Positions 18,441 to 28,511 of a DNA stretch of 64,000 nt are shown piece after piece. A program made the translations under genes and the position numbers. The notes beneath the pieces are model-generated. The model was given only the letters and a program-made list of their open reading frames with translations, was not told the origin of the DNA and ran no database searches. The DNA is from Chlamydia avium 10DC88. Its GTDB lineage: Bacteria; Chlamydiota; Chlamydiia; Chlamydiales; Chlamydiaceae. Each line of letters starts with the position of its first letter. The stretch's first letter is position 1. The stretch covers positions 956,286 through 1,020,285 of the forward strand of contig NZ_CP006571.1 in the NCBI RefSeq assembly GCF_000583875.1. Reading direction: 5' to 3'.

Positions 18441-19115
18441 ATGGTTTTGTTATCAAAGTTTGATTTTTTGGGGAATAAGGTAGGAGATGTTGAATTATCT
18501 GACGCCCTTTTTGTTCAAGAAGACGCAAAATTGCAGTTGGTAAAGGATTATTTGGTAGCAATTCAAAAAAATAAGCGCCAGTGGTCTGCGTGTACAAAAA
18601 ATCGTTCTGAAGTTAGTCATTCTACGAAGAAGCCTTTTCGTCAAAAAGGAACTGGAAATGCTCGGCAAGGTTGCTTGGCAGCTCCTCAGTTTCGTGGTGG
18701 GGGGGTTGTCTTTGGTCCTAGGCCAAAATTTGATCAACATGTTCGTATTAATCGTAAAGAAAGAAAAGCAGCGATTCGTTTGTTGTTGGCTCAAAAAATC
18801 CAATCGCATCGTTTAGTGGTTGCTGATGATAGTGTATTTACCAGTAGCTTGTCTTCGCCAAAAACTAAAGAGGCTTTACGATTTTTGAAGAATTGCAATG
18901 TTGAGTGTCGTGGAGTGCTTTTTATTGATGATCTTAGTCATTCGGGAAGTAACATAAATCTGCGAATGAGCGTGCGTAACTTGCCTGCTATTCGTGGGTT
19001 CACATACGGCATGAATGTTAATGGTTATGATTTAGTTTCTGCTCATAGTGTAGTGATTTCTGAGAAGGCTTTGAGCAGTCTTACCGAACATCTTGTTTCT
19101 GGAATGAAAGATTAA
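18441..19115 (+). CDS. rplD: 50S ribosomal protein L4
   Basis: uL4, 224 residues, binds 23S rRNA domain I and extends a loop into the exit tunnel. That loop is recognisable as [32 protein letters not shown] (rich in Arg, Gly and Lys). In E. coli L4 represses its own operon through the leader and is therefore the natural candidate to act on the hairpin upstream of rplC, although this is inference. The start follows rplC by 16 bases, with GAGGG as ribosome binding site. The length is normal for the genus. Confidence 0.95.
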   Translation: MVLLSKFDFLGNKVGDVELSDALFVQEDAKLQLVKDYLVAIQKNKRQWSACTKNRSEVSHSTKKPFRQKGTGNARQGCLAAPQFRGGGVVFGPRPKFDQHVRINRKERKAAIRLLLAQKIQSHRLVVADDSVFTSSLSSPKTKEALRFLKNCNVECRGVLFIDDLSHSGSNINLRMSVRNLPAIRGFTYGMNVNGYDLVSAHSVVISEKALSSLTEHLVSGMKD

Positions 19116-19129
19116 GAGGAAGATTGGGC

Positions 19130-19465
19130 ATGAAAGATCCTTATGATGTAATCAAACGGCATTATGTAACTGAAAAGGCAAAGACTTTAGAAAGTTTAAG
19201 TCTTGGTGGTGGTGAAGGCAGGAAAAAGGGAAGTTTCTGTAGGCATCCAAAGTATACGTTTGTTGTTGCAAGCGATGCTACCAAACCTTTGATTGCTCAA
19301 GCTTTAGAATCGATCTATGCAGATAAAAAAGTAAAAGTTAAGAGTGTAAACACAGTGTGCGTGAAACCTCAGCCGTCCCGAATGTTCCGTGGTAAGCGAA
19401 GAGGAAAAACTGCGGGATTTAAAAAGGCTATTGTAACCTTCTATGAAGGCCATTCTATCGCATAA
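19130..19465 (+). CDS. rplW: 50S ribosomal protein L23
   Basis: uL23, 111 residues, sits at the tunnel exit and is the docking site for trigger factor and SRP. The start ATG at 19130 ([17 protein letters not shown]) has GAGGAAGA upstream; an in-frame TTG six bases earlier is less likely. The family core [22 protein letters not shown] and [13 protein letters not shown] is present, followed by the basic [21 protein letters not shown] end. It contains a chlamydial glycine-rich insertion ([13 protein letters not shown]) in the first loop. It lies 14 bases after rplD and 25 bases before rplB. Confidence 0.94.
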   Translation: MKDPYDVIKRHYVTEKAKTLESLSLGGGEGRKKGSFCRHPKYTFVVASDATKPLIAQALESIYADKKVKVKSVNTVCVKPQPSRMFRGKRRGKTAGFKKAIVTFYEGHSIA

Positions 19466-19490
19466 TCTATATTGATTGAGGAAGAAAGAC

Positions 19491-20393
19491 ATGTTTAAAA
19501 AGTTTAAGCCGATAACTCCAGGGACTAGACAGTTGGTTCTTCCGGCTTTTGATGAGTTGACTACTAAGGGAGACTTGCAGGAAAAAAAGCGGAGGAGATC
19601 AGTTGGAAGTGGCGAGAAAGATTCTTCCGAAAAGCGATCTAGACAGAGTCTTCGGCCCAATAAGAGGCTTTCCTTTTTCAAAAAAAGTTCAGGGGGGCGT
19701 GATAATTTAGGTCATATTTCTTGCCGTCATCGAGGCGGGGGAGCTCGACGTTTATATAGGGTTATTGATTTCAAACGTAATAAGGATGGAATTGAAGCTA
19801 AGGTCGTGTCTATTGAATATGATCCCAATCGATCAGCCTATATTGCGCTTCTTAATTATGTTGATGGGGAAAAGCGTTATATATTAGCTCCAAAGGGTAT
19901 TAAAAGAGGAGATCGTATTGTTTCTGGCGAGGGCAGTCCTTTTAAAGTGGGTTGCTGTATGTCATTAAAGAATATGCCTCTTGGGTTGTCCGTGCATAAT
20001 ATTGAAATGCGTCCTTTTTCGGGAGGAAAGCTGGTTAGATCAGCAGGCTTGGCAGCTCAAATTATAGCAAAAAGTTCGGGATACGTAACTTTAAAAATGC
20101 CTTCAGGCGAATTTCGTATGCTAAACGAGTGTTGTCGAGCAACTATAGGCGAGGTTTCTAACGCAGATCATAATTTGTGTGTAGATGGTAAAGCAGGAAG
20201 GAAGCGTTGGAAAGGAATTCGACCTACGGTTCGTGGTACTGCAATGAACCCCGTAGACCATCCTCATGGAGGAGGTGAAGGTCGGCATAACGGTTATATT
20301 CCTCGTACTCCTTGGGGTAAGGTCACGAAAGGATTAAAAACTCGTGACAAGCGTAAAAGTAATAAATGGATAGTTAAAGATCGTAGGAAATAG
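19491..20393 (+). CDS. rplB: 50S ribosomal protein L2 with N-terminal insertion
   Basis: uL2, 300 residues, needed for subunit joining and peptidyl transfer. The essential C-terminal loop [21 protein letters not shown] is intact, and [13 protein letters not shown] is the standard RNA-binding core. The ATG at 19491 follows GAGGAAG. Compared with the C. trachomatis protein as I remember it (284 residues), an extra segment of about 16 residues, rich in Arg, Ser, Lys and Glu, lies around residues 30-53 (19578-19649). It looks like an imperfect tandem duplication of about 48 bases (RRRSV... against RSRQSL...). The frame is kept, so L2 should be functional with a longer N-terminal extension. Confidence 0.95.
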   Translation: MFKKFKPITPGTRQLVLPAFDELTTKGDLQEKKRRRSVGSGEKDSSEKRSRQSLRPNKRLSFFKKSSGGRDNLGHISCRHRGGGARRLYRVIDFKRNKDGIEAKVVSIEYDPNRSAYIALLNYVDGEKRYILAPKGIKRGDRIVSGEGSPFKVGCCMSLKNMPLGLSVHNIEMRPFSGGKLVRSAGLAAQIIAKSSGYVTLKMPSGEFRMLNECCRATIGEVSNADHNLCVDGKAGRKRWKGIRPTVRGTAMNPVDHPHGGGEGRHNGYIPRTPWGKVTKGLKTRDKRKSNKWIVKDRRK

Positions 20394-20399
20394 GAGTTT

Positions 20400-20666
20400 A
20401 TGAGTAGATCACTAAGAAAAGGTCCTTTTGTTGATCACCATCTGATAAAAAAGGTGCGTGCAATGAATTTAGGAGAGAAAAAATCTCCGATCAAAACATG
20501 GTCTCGTCGTTCTATGATTACTCCTGAAATGATTGGTCATACCTTTGAAGTGCATAACGGGAGAAAGTTTTTAACAGTTTTTGTTTCAGAAACAATGGTG
20601 GGACACAAGCTAGGGGAGTTTTCTCCAACGAGAATGTTTAAAAGTCATCCAGTGAAAAAAGGGTAA
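20400..20666 (+). CDS. rpsS: 30S ribosomal protein S19
   Basis: uS19, 88 residues, in the head of the small subunit near the tRNA sites and the S13 contact. The opening [18 protein letters not shown] and the later [22 protein letters not shown] and [13 protein letters not shown] are textbook family motifs. It starts six bases after rplB and ends 12 bases before rplV, with AGGAG just before the ATG. Nothing unusual in length or composition. Confidence 0.96.
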   Translation: MSRSLRKGPFVDHHLIKKVRAMNLGEKKSPIKTWSRRSMITPEMIGHTFEVHNGRKFLTVFVSETMVGHKLGEFSPTRMFKSHPVKKG

Positions 20667-20678
20667 AGGAGACGAGTT

Positions 20679-21014
20679 ATGTTTAAAGCAACCGCTCGTT
20701 ACATACGGGTTCAGCCTCGTAAAGCGCGATTAGCTGCTGGACTTATGAGAAATTTAAGTGTAGTGGAAGCACAACAACAATTAAGTTTTTCTTCTTTAAA
20801 GGCTGGAAGATGTTTGAAAAAAGTTTTAGACAGCGCTGTGGCTAACGCTGAGCTTAATGAGAATGTAAAGCGTGAGCAATTAAGCGTTATTGAGGTTAGA
20901 GTCGATGCGGGGCCTGCATATAAACGGGCTAAATCTAAAAGTCGGGGAGGGAGATCTCCAATTTTAAAGCGCACTAGCCATTTAACTGTGATTGTTGGCG
21001 AGAAGAAGCGGTAG
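20679..21014 (+). CDS. rplV: 50S ribosomal protein L22
   Basis: uL22, 111 residues, lines the exit tunnel with an extended beta hairpin. The family blocks [31 protein letters not shown] and the tunnel hairpin [29 protein letters not shown] are all present. The hairpin contains the positions where macrolide-resistance changes arise in other bacteria; it looks wild type. A GGAG site precedes the ATG, and rpsC follows after eight bases. Confidence 0.96.
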   Translation: MFKATARYIRVQPRKARLAAGLMRNLSVVEAQQQLSFSSLKAGRCLKKVLDSAVANAELNENVKREQLSVIEVRVDAGPAYKRAKSKSRGGRSPILKRTSHLTVIVGEKKR

Positions 21015-21022
21015 GAGAAGCT

Positions 21023-21694
21023 ATGGGTCAGAAAGGATGTCCAATTGGTTTTCGTACAGGTGTTACTAAAAAATGGCGTTCATTGTGGTACGGAAACAAT
21101 CAAGAGTTTAGCAAGTTTCTTATTGAAGATGTAAAAATTCGAGATTTCTTAAGAAAAAAGCCTTCTTGTCAGGGAGCTGCAGGTTTTGTCGTAAGGCGAA
21201 TGAGCGGAAAGATTGAAGTTACTATCCAGACAGCTCGTCCAGGATTAGTAATTGGTAAAAAAGGCGCCGAAGTTGATCTTCTAAAAGACGAGCTCAGGAA
21301 GCTTACCGGTAAAGAAGTTTGGGTTGAAATCGCAGAAATTAAGCGTCCCGAATTGAATGCTAAATTAGTTGCTGACAATATTGCCAAGCAAATTGAACGC
21401 CGCGTTTCTTTTCGACGCGCTATGAAAAAGGCTATGCAATCTGTTATGGATGGTGGAGCCGTAGGCGTTAAAATACAAGTTTCTGGGAGATTAGCTGGAG
21501 CGGAAATAGCTCGTTCAGAGTGGTATAAAAATGGCCGAGTTCCCTTGCATACACTAAGAGCTGATATTGATTATGCTACTGCTTCTGCAGAAACTACTTA
21601 TGGAATTATCGGAGTGAAGGTTTGGATTAACCTTGGAGAGAAGTCATCTATGGCTAATAACGGTAATGGCGCCCCAGCTCCAGTTGCGCAATAA
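21023..21694 (+). CDS. rpsC: 30S ribosomal protein S3
   Basis: uS3, 223 residues, at the mRNA entry site where it helps unwind mRNA. The start [19 protein letters not shown] is typical. The KH domain with [12 protein letters not shown] lies near residues 75-85, and the C-terminal domain contains [20 protein letters not shown] and [11 protein letters not shown]. The short C-terminal tail ([12 protein letters not shown]) is low complexity. It starts eight bases after rplV, with GGAG upstream, and ends 29 bases before rplP. Confidence 0.96.
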   Translation: MGQKGCPIGFRTGVTKKWRSLWYGNNQEFSKFLIEDVKIRDFLRKKPSCQGAAGFVVRRMSGKIEVTIQTARPGLVIGKKGAEVDLLKDELRKLTGKEVWVEIAEIKRPELNAKLVADNIAKQIERRVSFRRAMKKAMQSVMDGGAVGVKIQVSGRLAGAEIARSEWYKNGRVPLHTLRADIDYATASAETTYGIIGVKVWINLGEKSSMANNGNGAPAPVAQ

Positions 21695-21723
21695 TGGTAT
21701 AAATCAAGGATGTATGAATTGCT

Positions 21724-22140
21724 ATGTTGATGCCTAAACGAATGAAATTTCGCAAGCAACAAAAGGGTCAATTCGCTGGTCTAAGTAAGGGCGCTACTTT
21801 TGTTGATTTTGGCGACTTTGGAATGCAAGCTTTAGATAGAGGATGGGTGACCAGTCGGCAAATAGAGGCTTGCCGAATTGCGATTAATAGATATTTAAAA
21901 CGTAAAGGGAAAGTATGGATTCGTGTTTTCCCTGATAAAAGTGTAAGTAAGAAGCCTGCAGAGACTCGTATGGGTAAAGGTAAAGGAGCCCCTGATCATT
22001 GGGTGGCAGTAGTACGTCCAGGGCGCATTCTTTTTGAAGTGGCTAATGTATCTAAAGAAGATGCTCAAGATGCTTTAAGAAGAGCTGCGGCAAAATTAGG
22101 TATAAGGACGCGTTTTGTTAAGCGAGTCGAAAGGGTATAA
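21724..22140 (+). CDS. rplP: 50S ribosomal protein L16
   Basis: uL16, 138 residues, binds near the A site and helps place the acceptor ends of tRNAs. The motifs [32 protein letters not shown] and [29 protein letters not shown] are diagnostic. I keep the ATG at 21724 (MLMPKR), which gives the length I know for the genus; the ATG at 21730 is possible. It follows rpsC by 29 bases and precedes rpmC by three. Confidence 0.95.
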   Translation: MLMPKRMKFRKQQKGQFAGLSKGATFVDFGDFGMQALDRGWVTSRQIEACRIAINRYLKRKGKVWIRVFPDKSVSKKPAETRMGKGKGAPDHWVAVVRPGRILFEVANVSKEDAQDALRRAAAKLGIRTRFVKRVERV

Positions 22141-22143
22141 ATT

Positions 22144-22362
22144 ATGGCAAAAAATAAGAAGTTATTGGCTGAACTTAGAGAAAAAAGCATAAAAGAGTTG
22201 GACGTATTTGTTCACGAAAATAAAAAGGCTCTTTTTGAATTGCGAGCAGAGGTTGCTTTGCAAAACAAAGCTGTAAAACCACATTTATTCTCTGAATATA
22301 AGAAAAATATTGCGCGATCTCTGACAGTCAAGCGTGAAAAAGAGGGAAGAGCTCATGCCTAG
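22144..22362 (+). CDS. rpmC: 50S ribosomal protein L29
   Basis: uL29, 72 residues, a small helical hairpin near the tunnel exit. The family pattern [26 protein letters not shown] and the later [13 protein letters not shown] are visible. It starts three bases after rplP, and its last eight bases overlap the rpsQ start, so translation of the two is probably coupled. The residues between the two helices are normal for the genus, and I see nothing odd. Confidence 0.93.
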   Translation: MAKNKKLLAELREKSIKELDVFVHENKKALFELRAEVALQNKAVKPHLFSEYKKNIARSLTVKREKEGRAHA

Positions 22363-22606
22363 GGAAGAAAGGGGTTATAGAAAAGTTAAGGTTGGTACTG
22401 TTGTCTCATCAAAAATGGACAAGACTGTAGTTGTTAGGGTGGAAAGAGTATACTCTCATCCTCAATATGCTAAGGTTGTTAGAGATTCTAAAAAGTACTA
22501 TGCGCATAATGATTTAGAGCTTTCTGAGGGTGATAAAGTTAAAATTCAAGAAACGCGTCCTTTATCTAAGTTGAAAAGATGGCGTGTTATTGAGTGTATA
22601 AGTTAG
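22355..22606 (+). CDS. rpsQ: 30S ribosomal protein S17
   Basis: uS17, 83 residues, an OB-fold protein that binds 16S rRNA early. [45 protein letters not shown] and [20 protein letters not shown] match the family in order. The ATG at 22355 lies in the 3' end of rpmC, preceded by GAGGGAAGAG, a good ribosome binding site. An in-frame ATG at 22334 is further inside rpmC and adds unrelated residues. The next gene, rplN, starts 17 bases after the stop. Confidence 0.94.
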   Translation: MPREERGYRKVKVGTVVSSKMDKTVVVRVERVYSHPQYAKVVRDSKKYYAHNDLELSEGDKVKIQETRPLSKLKRWRVIECIS

Positions 22607-22623
22607 TTGAGTGGGTTAACGTT

Positions 22624-22992
22624 ATGATTCAACAGGAAAGTCAATTAAAAGTTGCTGATAATACTGGGGCTAAAAAGGTAAAGTGTTTTAAAGTATTGGG
22701 CGGATCTCGTAGACGTTATGCTACAGTAGGCGATATTATAGTGTGCTCCGTCAGAGACGTAGAACCCGATAGCTCTATAAAAAAAGGCGATGTGGTGAAG
22801 GCTGTTATTGTTAGAACTCGTCGAGACATTCGTAGAAAAGATGGTTCTACTTTAAGATTCGATACCAATAGTTGCGTGATTATCGATGAAAAAGGAAATC
22901 CTAAAGGAACGCGAATTTTTGGTCCGATAGCTCGAGAAATTCGTGATCGTGGTTTTATCAAGATTAGCTCTTTAGCTCCTGAAGTGATTTAA
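22624..22992 (+). CDS. rplN: 50S ribosomal protein L14
   Basis: uL14, 122 residues, forms an intersubunit bridge and is the docking site of the silencing factor RsfS. The ATG at 22624 starts the family sequence [19 protein letters not shown]; a frame extension from 22594 lies inside rpsQ and is not used. The blocks [22 protein letters not shown] and [20 protein letters not shown] are typical. The length is exactly the family norm. rplX follows after 15 bases. Confidence 0.96.
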   Translation: MIQQESQLKVADNTGAKKVKCFKVLGGSRRRYATVGDIIVCSVRDVEPDSSIKKGDVVKAVIVRTRRDIRRKDGSTLRFDTNSCVIIDEKGNPKGTRIFGPIAREIRDRGFIKISSLAPEVI

Positions 22993-23007
22993 GGATAAAA
23001 TAAAGAT

Positions 23008-23346
23008 ATGAAAAGACGTATTTGTGTTGGCGATACTGTATATATAACGGCTGGAAATGACAAGGGGAAACTGGGGAAAGTTTTATCTTGTCTTAAGGGA
23101 AAGGATAAAGTAGTCGTTGAAGGAATTAACGTTCGTACAAAAAATATCAAACGCAGTCAAGACAATCCTAAAGGGAAAAGGATTAGTATTGAGGCTCCAA
23201 TACATATTTCTAATGTTTGTTTAAGTATAAATGGATCGCGAGCAAAACTTTCCGTTAAGAGTGCTGAAAATGGACGTGAGTTATGGAATACAGCTCCTGA
23301 TGGCACTTCCTCGCTATATCGTTTAGTAAAGGATAAAAAAGGTTAA
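23008..23346 (+). CDS. rplX: 50S ribosomal protein L24
   Basis: uL24, 112 residues, an assembly initiator that binds the 5' end of 23S rRNA. The KOW motif is visible near the N terminus ([21 protein letters not shown]), followed by [13 protein letters not shown] and [10 protein letters not shown]. It starts 15 bases after rplN and is separated from rplE by a single base. The C-terminal half is more variable, as in other members of the family. Confidence 0.95.
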   Translation: MKRRICVGDTVYITAGNDKGKLGKVLSCLKGKDKVVVEGINVRTKNIKRSQDNPKGKRISIEAPIHISNVCLSINGSRAKLSVKSAENGRELWNTAPDGTSSLYRLVKDKKG

Positions 23347-23347
23347 T

Positions 23348-23887
23348 ATGGGCCGATTAAAGAAACTCTATACTGAAGAGATCCGAAAGGTTCTCCAAGA
23401 AAAGTTTAATTATAAGAATACTATGCAGATTCCTGTTCTTAAAAAAATAGTAATTAGCATGGGATTGGCCGAGGCTGCTAAGGATAAAAATATTTTTCAG
23501 TCTCATTTAGAAGAACTTTCTATGATTTCTGGGCAAAAACCTTTAGTAACTAAGGCGAGGAATTCTATTGCTGGTTTCAAACTTCGTGCAGGACAGGGTA
23601 TTGGAGCTAAAGTGACATTGCGTGGCGCGCGCATGTACGATTTTATGGATAGATTTTGTAACATAGTCTCTCCTAGGATTCGAGATTTTCGTGGATTTTC
23701 ACGTACAGGAGATGGACATGGATGTTATTCGTTAGGATTAGAGGATCAGCAAATTTTCCCTGAAATAGATTTAGATCGCGTTAAGAGAACTCAAGGAATG
23801 AATATCACTTGGGTGACTACGGCGAAAACAAATGATGAATGCACTACTCTTTTAGAGTTGATGGGTTTACGTTTTAAGAAGACATAA
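23348..23887 (+). CDS. rplE: 50S ribosomal protein L5
   Basis: uL5, 179 residues, part of the central protuberance binding 5S rRNA and touching the P-site t[57 protein letters not shown] and [21 protein letters not shown] are classic segments. It starts one base after rplX and ends 30 bases before rpsH. rpsN, which lies between these two genes in E. coli, is absent here, as expected for Chlamydia. Confidence 0.96.
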   Translation: MGRLKKLYTEEIRKVLQEKFNYKNTMQIPVLKKIVISMGLAEAAKDKNIFQSHLEELSMISGQKPLVTKARNSIAGFKLRAGQGIGAKVTLRGARMYDFMDRFCNIVSPRIRDFRGFSRTGDGHGCYSLGLEDQQIFPEIDLDRVKRTQGMNITWVTTAKTNDECTTLLELMGLRFKKT

Positions 23888-23917
23888 TTTAAGGGAGAAG
23901 GGAGAGAAAGGATTAGT

Positions 23918-24319
23918 ATGGGCATGACGAGTGATACTATAGCTGATTTGTTAACGCGGATCCGTAATGCTTTAAAAGCAGAGCATATTTATGTGGATTT
24001 AGAACATAGTAAAATGCGCGAATCAATTGTCAGGATTTTAAAACATCACGGGTTTGTAGCTCATTATTTAGTAAAGGAAGAAAATCGTAAAAGAACGATG
24101 CGTATTTTTTTACAATATGGTGATGATCGTAGGCCTGCGATTCGACAATTAAAGCGGGTTTCTAAACCTTCTAGAAGGGTTTATGTTTCTGCAGATAAAA
24201 TTCCCTATGTTTTTGGTAATATGGGTATTTCTGTTCTCTCTACTTCTCAGGGGGTTCTAGAGGGGTCAATAGCAAGGTCTAAAAATATTGGTGGCGAATT
24301 ACTCTGTCTAGTTTGGTGA
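23918..24319 (+). CDS. rpsH: 30S ribosomal protein S8
   Basis: uS8, 133 residues, binds the central domain of 16S rRNA; in E. coli it represses the spc operon by binding the rplE leader. [20 protein letters not shown] opens the protein and the C terminus has the RNA-binding [21 protein letters not shown] and the final [23 protein letters not shown] before the ATG offers ribosome binding sites. It is 30 bases after rplE and 31 bases before rplF. Confidence 0.96.
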   Translation: MGMTSDTIADLLTRIRNALKAEHIYVDLEHSKMRESIVRILKHHGFVAHYLVKEENRKRTMRIFLQYGDDRRPAIRQLKRVSKPSRRVYVSADKIPYVFGNMGISVLSTSQGVLEGSIARSKNIGGELLCLVW

Positions 24320-24350
24320 CGGAATAAAATAATATATAGGATGGTAAGGA

Positions 24351-24902
24351 ATGTCTCGTAAAGCTCGAGAACCTATTGTGCTCCCCCAAGGAGTGGAGGT
24401 TTCCATTCAAAATAATGAAATTATAGTTAAAGGCCCAAAGGGTTCTTTAACTCAGAAATTGACTTCAGAAGTCGTTATAGATATTAATGGCAACGAGGTT
24501 TTTGTTCGTGCAGCTCCTCATGTCGTTGATAGACCTAGTCGTATGCAAGGGCTATTTTGGGCATTGATTTCTAACATGGTTCGTGGAGTCCATACAGGGT
24601 TTGAAAAACGTTTAGAAATGATCGGAGTCGGTTTTAAGGCTGCTATACAAGGAAGCGTATTAGATTTGTCTATCGGGGTTTCTCATCCTACAAAAATCCC
24701 TATTCCTAAAGGTTTAGAAGTTAGTGTAGAGAAAAATACCTTAATTTCAATTAAGGGTATTGATAAACAATTAGTCGGGGAATTTGCTGCAGGTATTCGA
24801 ACAAAGCGTCCTCCTGAACCCTACAAAGGTAAGGGAATTCGTTATGAAAATGAATACGTACGTCGTAAAGCTGGGAAAGCCGCAAAAACAGGTAAAAAAT
24901 AA
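24351..24902 (+). CDS. rplF: 50S ribosomal protein L6
   Basis: uL6, 183 residues, two similar domains near the factor-binding site. Domain one begins [19 protein letters not shown], with [14 protein letters not shown]. Domain two includes [22 protein letters not shown] and ends [22 protein letters not shown], the rRNA-binding signature. It starts 31 bases after rpsH, with AGGA-type sites upstream, and ends 29 bases before rplR. Nothing unusual. Confidence 0.96.
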   Translation: MSRKAREPIVLPQGVEVSIQNNEIIVKGPKGSLTQKLTSEVVIDINGNEVFVRAAPHVVDRPSRMQGLFWALISNMVRGVHTGFEKRLEMIGVGFKAAIQGSVLDLSIGVSHPTKIPIPKGLEVSVEKNTLISIKGIDKQLVGEFAAGIRTKRPPEPYKGKGIRYENEYVRRKAGKAAKTGKK

Positions 24903-24931
24903 TTAGTAAGGTATTAAGACAGAGTTAAGTC

Positions 24932-25303
24932 ATGGAAAGTTCGTTGTTCAAGAAGTCTGAAAAGAAAAAGCATAGGGCTTTAAGAGTGCGTAAATCTTTA
25001 AAGGGCTCTTCTTTAAAGCCTCGTCTATCTGTTGTGAAGACAAATAAGCATATTTATGTGCAATTAATAGATGACTCGATTGGCAAAACTTTGGCCTCTG
25101 TTTCTACTATAGCGAAATCAAGTAAAGCTTCTGGATTAACGAAAAAGAATCAAGATGTAGCAAAAATGTTAGGGATAAAGATTGCCGAGTTAGGAAAGAA
25201 TCTTCAAGTAGATCGGGTAGTTTTTGATCGTGGTCCTTTCAAATATCACGGAGTTGTTGCTATGGTAGCCGATGGTGCTAGAGAGGGTGGATTAGAGTTT
25301 TAA
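24932..25303 (+). CDS. rplR: 50S ribosomal protein L18
   Basis: uL18, 123 residues, binds 5S rRNA in the central protuberance. The basic N terminus (KKSEKKKHRALRVRKSLKG), RLSVVKTNKHIYVQLIDD and the C-terminal VVFDRGPFKYHGVVAMVADGAREGG match the family. It lies 29 bases after rplF, and rpsE follows after 12 bases. Length is typical of bacteria. I see no irregularity. Confidence 0.95.
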   Translation: MESSLFKKSEKKKHRALRVRKSLKGSSLKPRLSVVKTNKHIYVQLIDDSIGKTLASVSTIAKSSKASGLTKKNQDVAKMLGIKIAELGKNLQVDRVVFDRGPFKYHGVVAMVADGAREGGLEF

Positions 25304-25315
25304 TGAAGGTTTAGG

Positions 25316-25819
25316 ATGACGGTATCAAAGAATTCTCATAAAGAAAAAGAAGAACAGCTAGAAGAGAAGGTTTTAGTTGTTAATCGCTGTTCAAAAGTAG
25401 TCAAGGGCGGTCGAAAATTTAGTTTTTCTGCGCTTATTCTAGTTGGGGATGGGAAAGGACGTTTAGGTTATGGTTTTGCTAAAGCAAACGAATTAACTGA
25501 TGCCATCCGTAAAGGGGGAGGAATTGCAAGGAAGAATCTAATTACTATTGAATCTCTAGAGAATGGTTCAATCCCTCACGAAATTCTTGTTGATCAAGAT
25601 GGCGCTCAGCTGCTTTTAAAGCCTGCAAAACCAGGTACGGGGATAGTAGCAGGTTCTCGTATCCGTTTAATCTTAGAAATGGCTGGAGTGAAAAACATTG
25701 TTGCCAAAAGTCTAGGATCAAATAATCCTATGAATCAAGTAAAAGCTGCATTTAAAGCTCTTCTTCAGCTTTCTGCGAGAAAAGAAGTTCTAAAAAGGAG
25801 ATCGGTAGCACATGATTAA
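25316..25819 (+). CDS. rpsE: 30S ribosomal protein S5
   Basis: uS5, 167 residues, at the mRNA entry channel; it affects decoding fidelity. The family core [21 protein letters not shown] and [18 protein letters not shown], where spectinomycin resistance changes occur in other bacteria, appears wild type. [20 protein letters not shown] and [15 protein letters not shown] complete it. The 3' end overlaps rplO by eight bases. rpmD, which follows rpsE in E. coli, is missing, as is usual in Chlamydia. Confidence 0.96.
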   Translation: MTVSKNSHKEKEEQLEEKVLVVNRCSKVVKGGRKFSFSALILVGDGKGRLGYGFAKANELTDAIRKGGGIARKNLITIESLENGSIPHEILVDQDGAQLLLKPAKPGTGIVAGSRIRLILEMAGVKNIVAKSLGSNNPMNQVKAAFKALLQLSARKEVLKRRSVAHD

Positions 25820-26246
25820 ATTGGAAGAGTTACAAGATCCTTCACCTCGTAAACGTAGAACTAAGCTATTAGGACGTGGGCCTTCTTCAGGACATGGGAA
25901 AACTAGTTGTCGAGGGCATAAAGGAGATGGAAGCCGCTCTGGTTATAAACGCCGCTTTGGATATGAAGGAGGAGGAATTCCTCTTTATAGAAGAATGCCT
26001 ACTAGAGGTTTTTCCCATCTACGTTTTGATAAGTGCATAGATGAAATCACTACCCAACGTTTGAATTCTTTATTTAGTGATGGAGATGCTATCACATTGG
26101 AAGCTTTGAAAAATAAGAAAGCTGTAAGTAAGCATGCTGTTAAAGTTAAAGTGATTTTTAAAGGCGAGTTAGACAAAACCTTTATTTGGAACGATTCTAA
26201 AGTAGTCTTGTCTCAGGGTGTAGCGAATCTTATAGGAGTTGCTTAG
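25812..26246 (+). CDS. rplO: 50S ribosomal protein L15
   Basis: uL15, 144 residues, a late assembly protein that threads through the 50S core. The Gly/Arg-rich N-terminal extension ([21 protein letters not shown], then [17 protein letters not shown]) and the C-terminal globular part are typical. Its ATG overlaps the rpsE end by eight bases, and the secY ATG is 22 bases after its stop. The final residues ([12 protein letters not shown]) are normal. Confidence 0.95.
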   Translation: MIKLEELQDPSPRKRRTKLLGRGPSSGHGKTSCRGHKGDGSRSGYKRRFGYEGGGIPLYRRMPTRGFSHLRFDKCIDEITTQRLNSLFSDGDAITLEALKNKKAVSKHAVKVKVIFKGELDKTFIWNDSKVVLSQGVANLIGVA

Positions 26247-26268
26247 GGATTACGAATTAGGCTGGCTT

Positions 26269-27642
26269 ATGACTACTTTAAGACAAATATTTTCGATTAC
26301 TGAATTAAGAAAGAAGTTATTTTTTACATTCGCTTTATTGGCGGTTTGTAGAGTTGGTGTATTTGTCCCTGTTCCTGGGATTGATGGTGAGCGTGCCCTA
26401 GCCTATTTCAAACAATTACTTGGCTCTAGTCAGAATTTATTTCAGCTAGCTGATATTTTTTCTGGAGGAGCTTTTGCTCAGATGACAGTAATTGCTCTTG
26501 GTGTTGTTCCCTATATTTCAGCGTCTATTATAGTACAGTTACTTCTAGTATTTATGCCCTCTATACAAAGGGAAATGAGAGAAAGCCCTGATCGGGGGAA
26601 AAGAAAAATAGGTAGGTTAACCCGTTTATTTACAGTAGGTTTGGCAGTGATTCAATCTTCGCTTTTTGCCAAATTTGCTTTGAAAATGAACCTCTCAATA
26701 CCAGGAATTGTTCTTCCAGTTTTATTATCGTCAAAATTATTTGGATCCCCCTGGATATTTTATTTAACCACAGTCATCGTTATGACAACAGGGACTTTGT
26801 TACTCATGTGGATTGGAGAACAAATCTCAGATAGGGGAATTGGTAATGGCGTAAGCTTAATTATTAGCTTAGGTATTTTGGCGTCATTCCCATCTGTATT
26901 GGGATCTATAGTGAATAAGCTGAATTTAGGTTCGCAGGATCCTTCTCAATTGGGTTTGGTTTCTTTATTATTATTATGTTGTATTTTCGTATTTGTTCTG
27001 ATTACGACTATTTTGATTATTGAGGGAGTTAGAAAGATCCCAGTGCAATATGCTCGAAGAGTAATTGGTAGAAGAGAATCTCCCGGAGGATCTTCTTATT
27101 TACCTCTGAAAGTGAACTATGCCGGAGTTATTCCTGTTATTTTTGCTTCCTCTCTGCTAATGTTCCCCGCAACTATAGGGCAATTTATAACTTCTGATAC
27201 CTCCTGGTTAAAACGCGTAGCTATGATGCTATCTCCAGGAAACTGGGTATATTCCCTATGCTATGTTTTGCTTATAATATTTTTTACCTATTTTTGGACT
27301 GCAACGCAGTTTCATCCCGAACAAATTGCTTCGGAAATGAAGAAAAATAATGCTTTTATTCCCGGGATTCGACAAGGGAAGCCTACGCAAACATATCTAG
27401 AATATACAATGAATCGGATCACATTGTTAGGAGCGGTTTTTCTAGCTGTAATTGCTATTTTGCCATCTATTTTAGGGCGCGTTCTTAGTGTAGATGCCAA
27501 TGTAAGTTATTTTTTAGGTGGTACAGCAATCCTAATCATTGTGGGTGTAATTTTAGATACAATGAAACAAATAGATGCCTTTTTACTTATGCGTCGATAC
27601 GATAGTTTTTTGAAAGCAGATCGTTCTAAAGGAAGGCATTGA
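26269..27642 (+). CDS. secY: Protein translocase channel SecY
   Basis: Central pore of the Sec translocon, 457 residues with ten membrane helices. The ATG at 26269 ([20 protein letters not shown]) is the family start; an in-frame TTG at 26239 would overlap rplO and add ten unrelated residues. Known blocks are [39 protein letters not shown] (plug and helix 2), [19 protein letters not shown], and the conserved cytoplasmic loop [37 protein letters not shown]. It lies in the usual position between rplO and rpsM. Confidence 0.97.
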   Translation: MTTLRQIFSITELRKKLFFTFALLAVCRVGVFVPVPGIDGERALAYFKQLLGSSQNLFQLADIFSGGAFAQMTVIALGVVPYISASIIVQLLLVFMPSIQREMRESPDRGKRKIGRLTRLFTVGLAVIQSSLFAKFALKMNLSIPGIVLPVLLSSKLFGSPWIFYLTTVIVMTTGTLLLMWIGEQISDRGIGNGVSLIISLGILASFPSVLGSIVNKLNLGSQDPSQLGLVSLLLLCCIFVFVLITTILIIEGVRKIPVQYARRVIGRRESPGGSSYLPLKVNYAGVIPVIFASSLLMFPATIGQFITSDTSWLKRVAMMLSPGNWVYSLCYVLLIIFFTYFWTATQFHPEQIASEMKKNNAFIPGIRQGKPTQTYLEYTMNRITLLGAVFLAVIAILPSILGRVLSVDANVSYFLGGTAILIIVGVILDTMKQIDAFLLMRRYDSFLKADRSKGRH

Positions 27643-27697
27643 AAAATAACAATTTTTGACCTAAGATGCTTATACTACTTTAAGGGAGGCCCTACGT

Positions 27698-28066
27698 ATG
27701 CCACGCATCATTGGAATTGATATTCCTGCGAAAAAAAAATTAAAAATAAGTCTTAGATATATTTATGGAATAGGGCCAGCTCTTTCTGATGAGATTATTG
27801 CAAGATTGCAATTAGATCCTGAAGCTAGAGCTGCAGAGTTGACTGAAGAAGAAATCGGTCGTCTTAACGCTCTCCTACAAACAGAGTATGTAGTCGAAGG
27901 AGACCTAAGGCGTCGTGTCCAGTCAGATATTAAAAGATTGATTACTATACATGCTTATCGTGGGCAAAGACATCGGCTTTCGTTGCCTGTGCGAGGTCAA
28001 AGAACGAAAACTAACTCTCGCACGCGTAAAGGTAAGCGTAAAACGGTTGCTGGTAAGAAGAAATAA
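27698..28066 (+). CDS. rpsM: 30S ribosomal protein S13
   Basis: uS13, 122 residues, forms intersubunit bridges and contacts P-site t[36 protein letters not shown] and the C-terminal [21 protein letters not shown] are diagnostic. GGGAGG eight bases or so before the ATG is a strong ribosome binding site. The 55 bases after secY include an AT-rich stretch, but no convincing separate promoter. rpmJ, often between secY and rpsM, is absent here. Confidence 0.96.
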   Translation: MPRIIGIDIPAKKKLKISLRYIYGIGPALSDEIIARLQLDPEARAAELTEEEIGRLNALLQTEYVVEGDLRRRVQSDIKRLITIHAYRGQRHRLSLPVRGQRTKTNSRTRKGKRKTVAGKKK

Positions 28067-28086
28067 TTTTTTTAGGAGAGTGTGTC

Positions 28087-28485
28087 TTGGTTAAGCATCA
28101 AACGCAAAAGAAAGGCGTGAAAAGAAAACAACTAAAGAATATCCCATCAGGCGTTGTTCACGTTAAAGCCACCTTCAATAACACGATTGTGTCTATAACA
28201 GATCCTGCTGGGAATGTGATTTCCTGGGCTTCTGCTGGGAAAGTGGGGTATTCTGGATCTCGTAAGTCATCTGCTTTTGCTGCAACAGTAGCAGCTCAAG
28301 ATGCTGCGAAAATTGCTATGAATTCTGGTCTTAAAGAAGTTGAAGTAAGTTTAAAGGGTACTGGAGCTGGAAGAGAATCAGCGGTTCGTGCTCTCATAGC
28401 TGCTGGTCTAGTGGTTTCTGTCATCCGTGATGAAACTCCTGTTCCTCATAATGGTTGTCGTCCAAGAAAGAGACGAAGAGTGTAG
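28087..28485 (+). CDS. rpsK: 30S ribosomal protein S11 (TTG start)
   Basis: uS11, 132 residues, on the platform near the E site and the anti-Shine-Dalgarno end of 16S rRNA. The frame starts with TTG at 28087, six bases after GGAGAG. This gives [19 protein letters not shown], the length I know for the genus, so the rare start codon is credible. [36 protein letters not shown] and [16 protein letters not shown] are family motifs. The next gene, rpoA, follows after 26 bases. rpsD is not in the cluster. Confidence 0.95.
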   Translation: MVKHQTQKKGVKRKQLKNIPSGVVHVKATFNNTIVSITDPAGNVISWASAGKVGYSGSRKSSAFAATVAAQDAAKIAMNSGLKEVEVSLKGTGAGRESAVRALIAAGLVVSVIRDETPVPHNGCRPRKRRRV

Positions 28486-28511
28486 TATTTTAGGGATAAG
28501 AGAGGAAAAGG

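Noticed and set aside
23888..25812. Missing rpsN, rpmD, and later rpmJ and rpsD in the ribosomal cluster
   Set aside because: These absences from the cluster are normal for Chlamydia as far as I know, so not a novel loss.
27643..27697. TATACT box between secY and rpsM as an internal promoter
   Set aside because: No acceptable -35 hexamer at the right spacing; the nearby TTGACC is only nine bases away.
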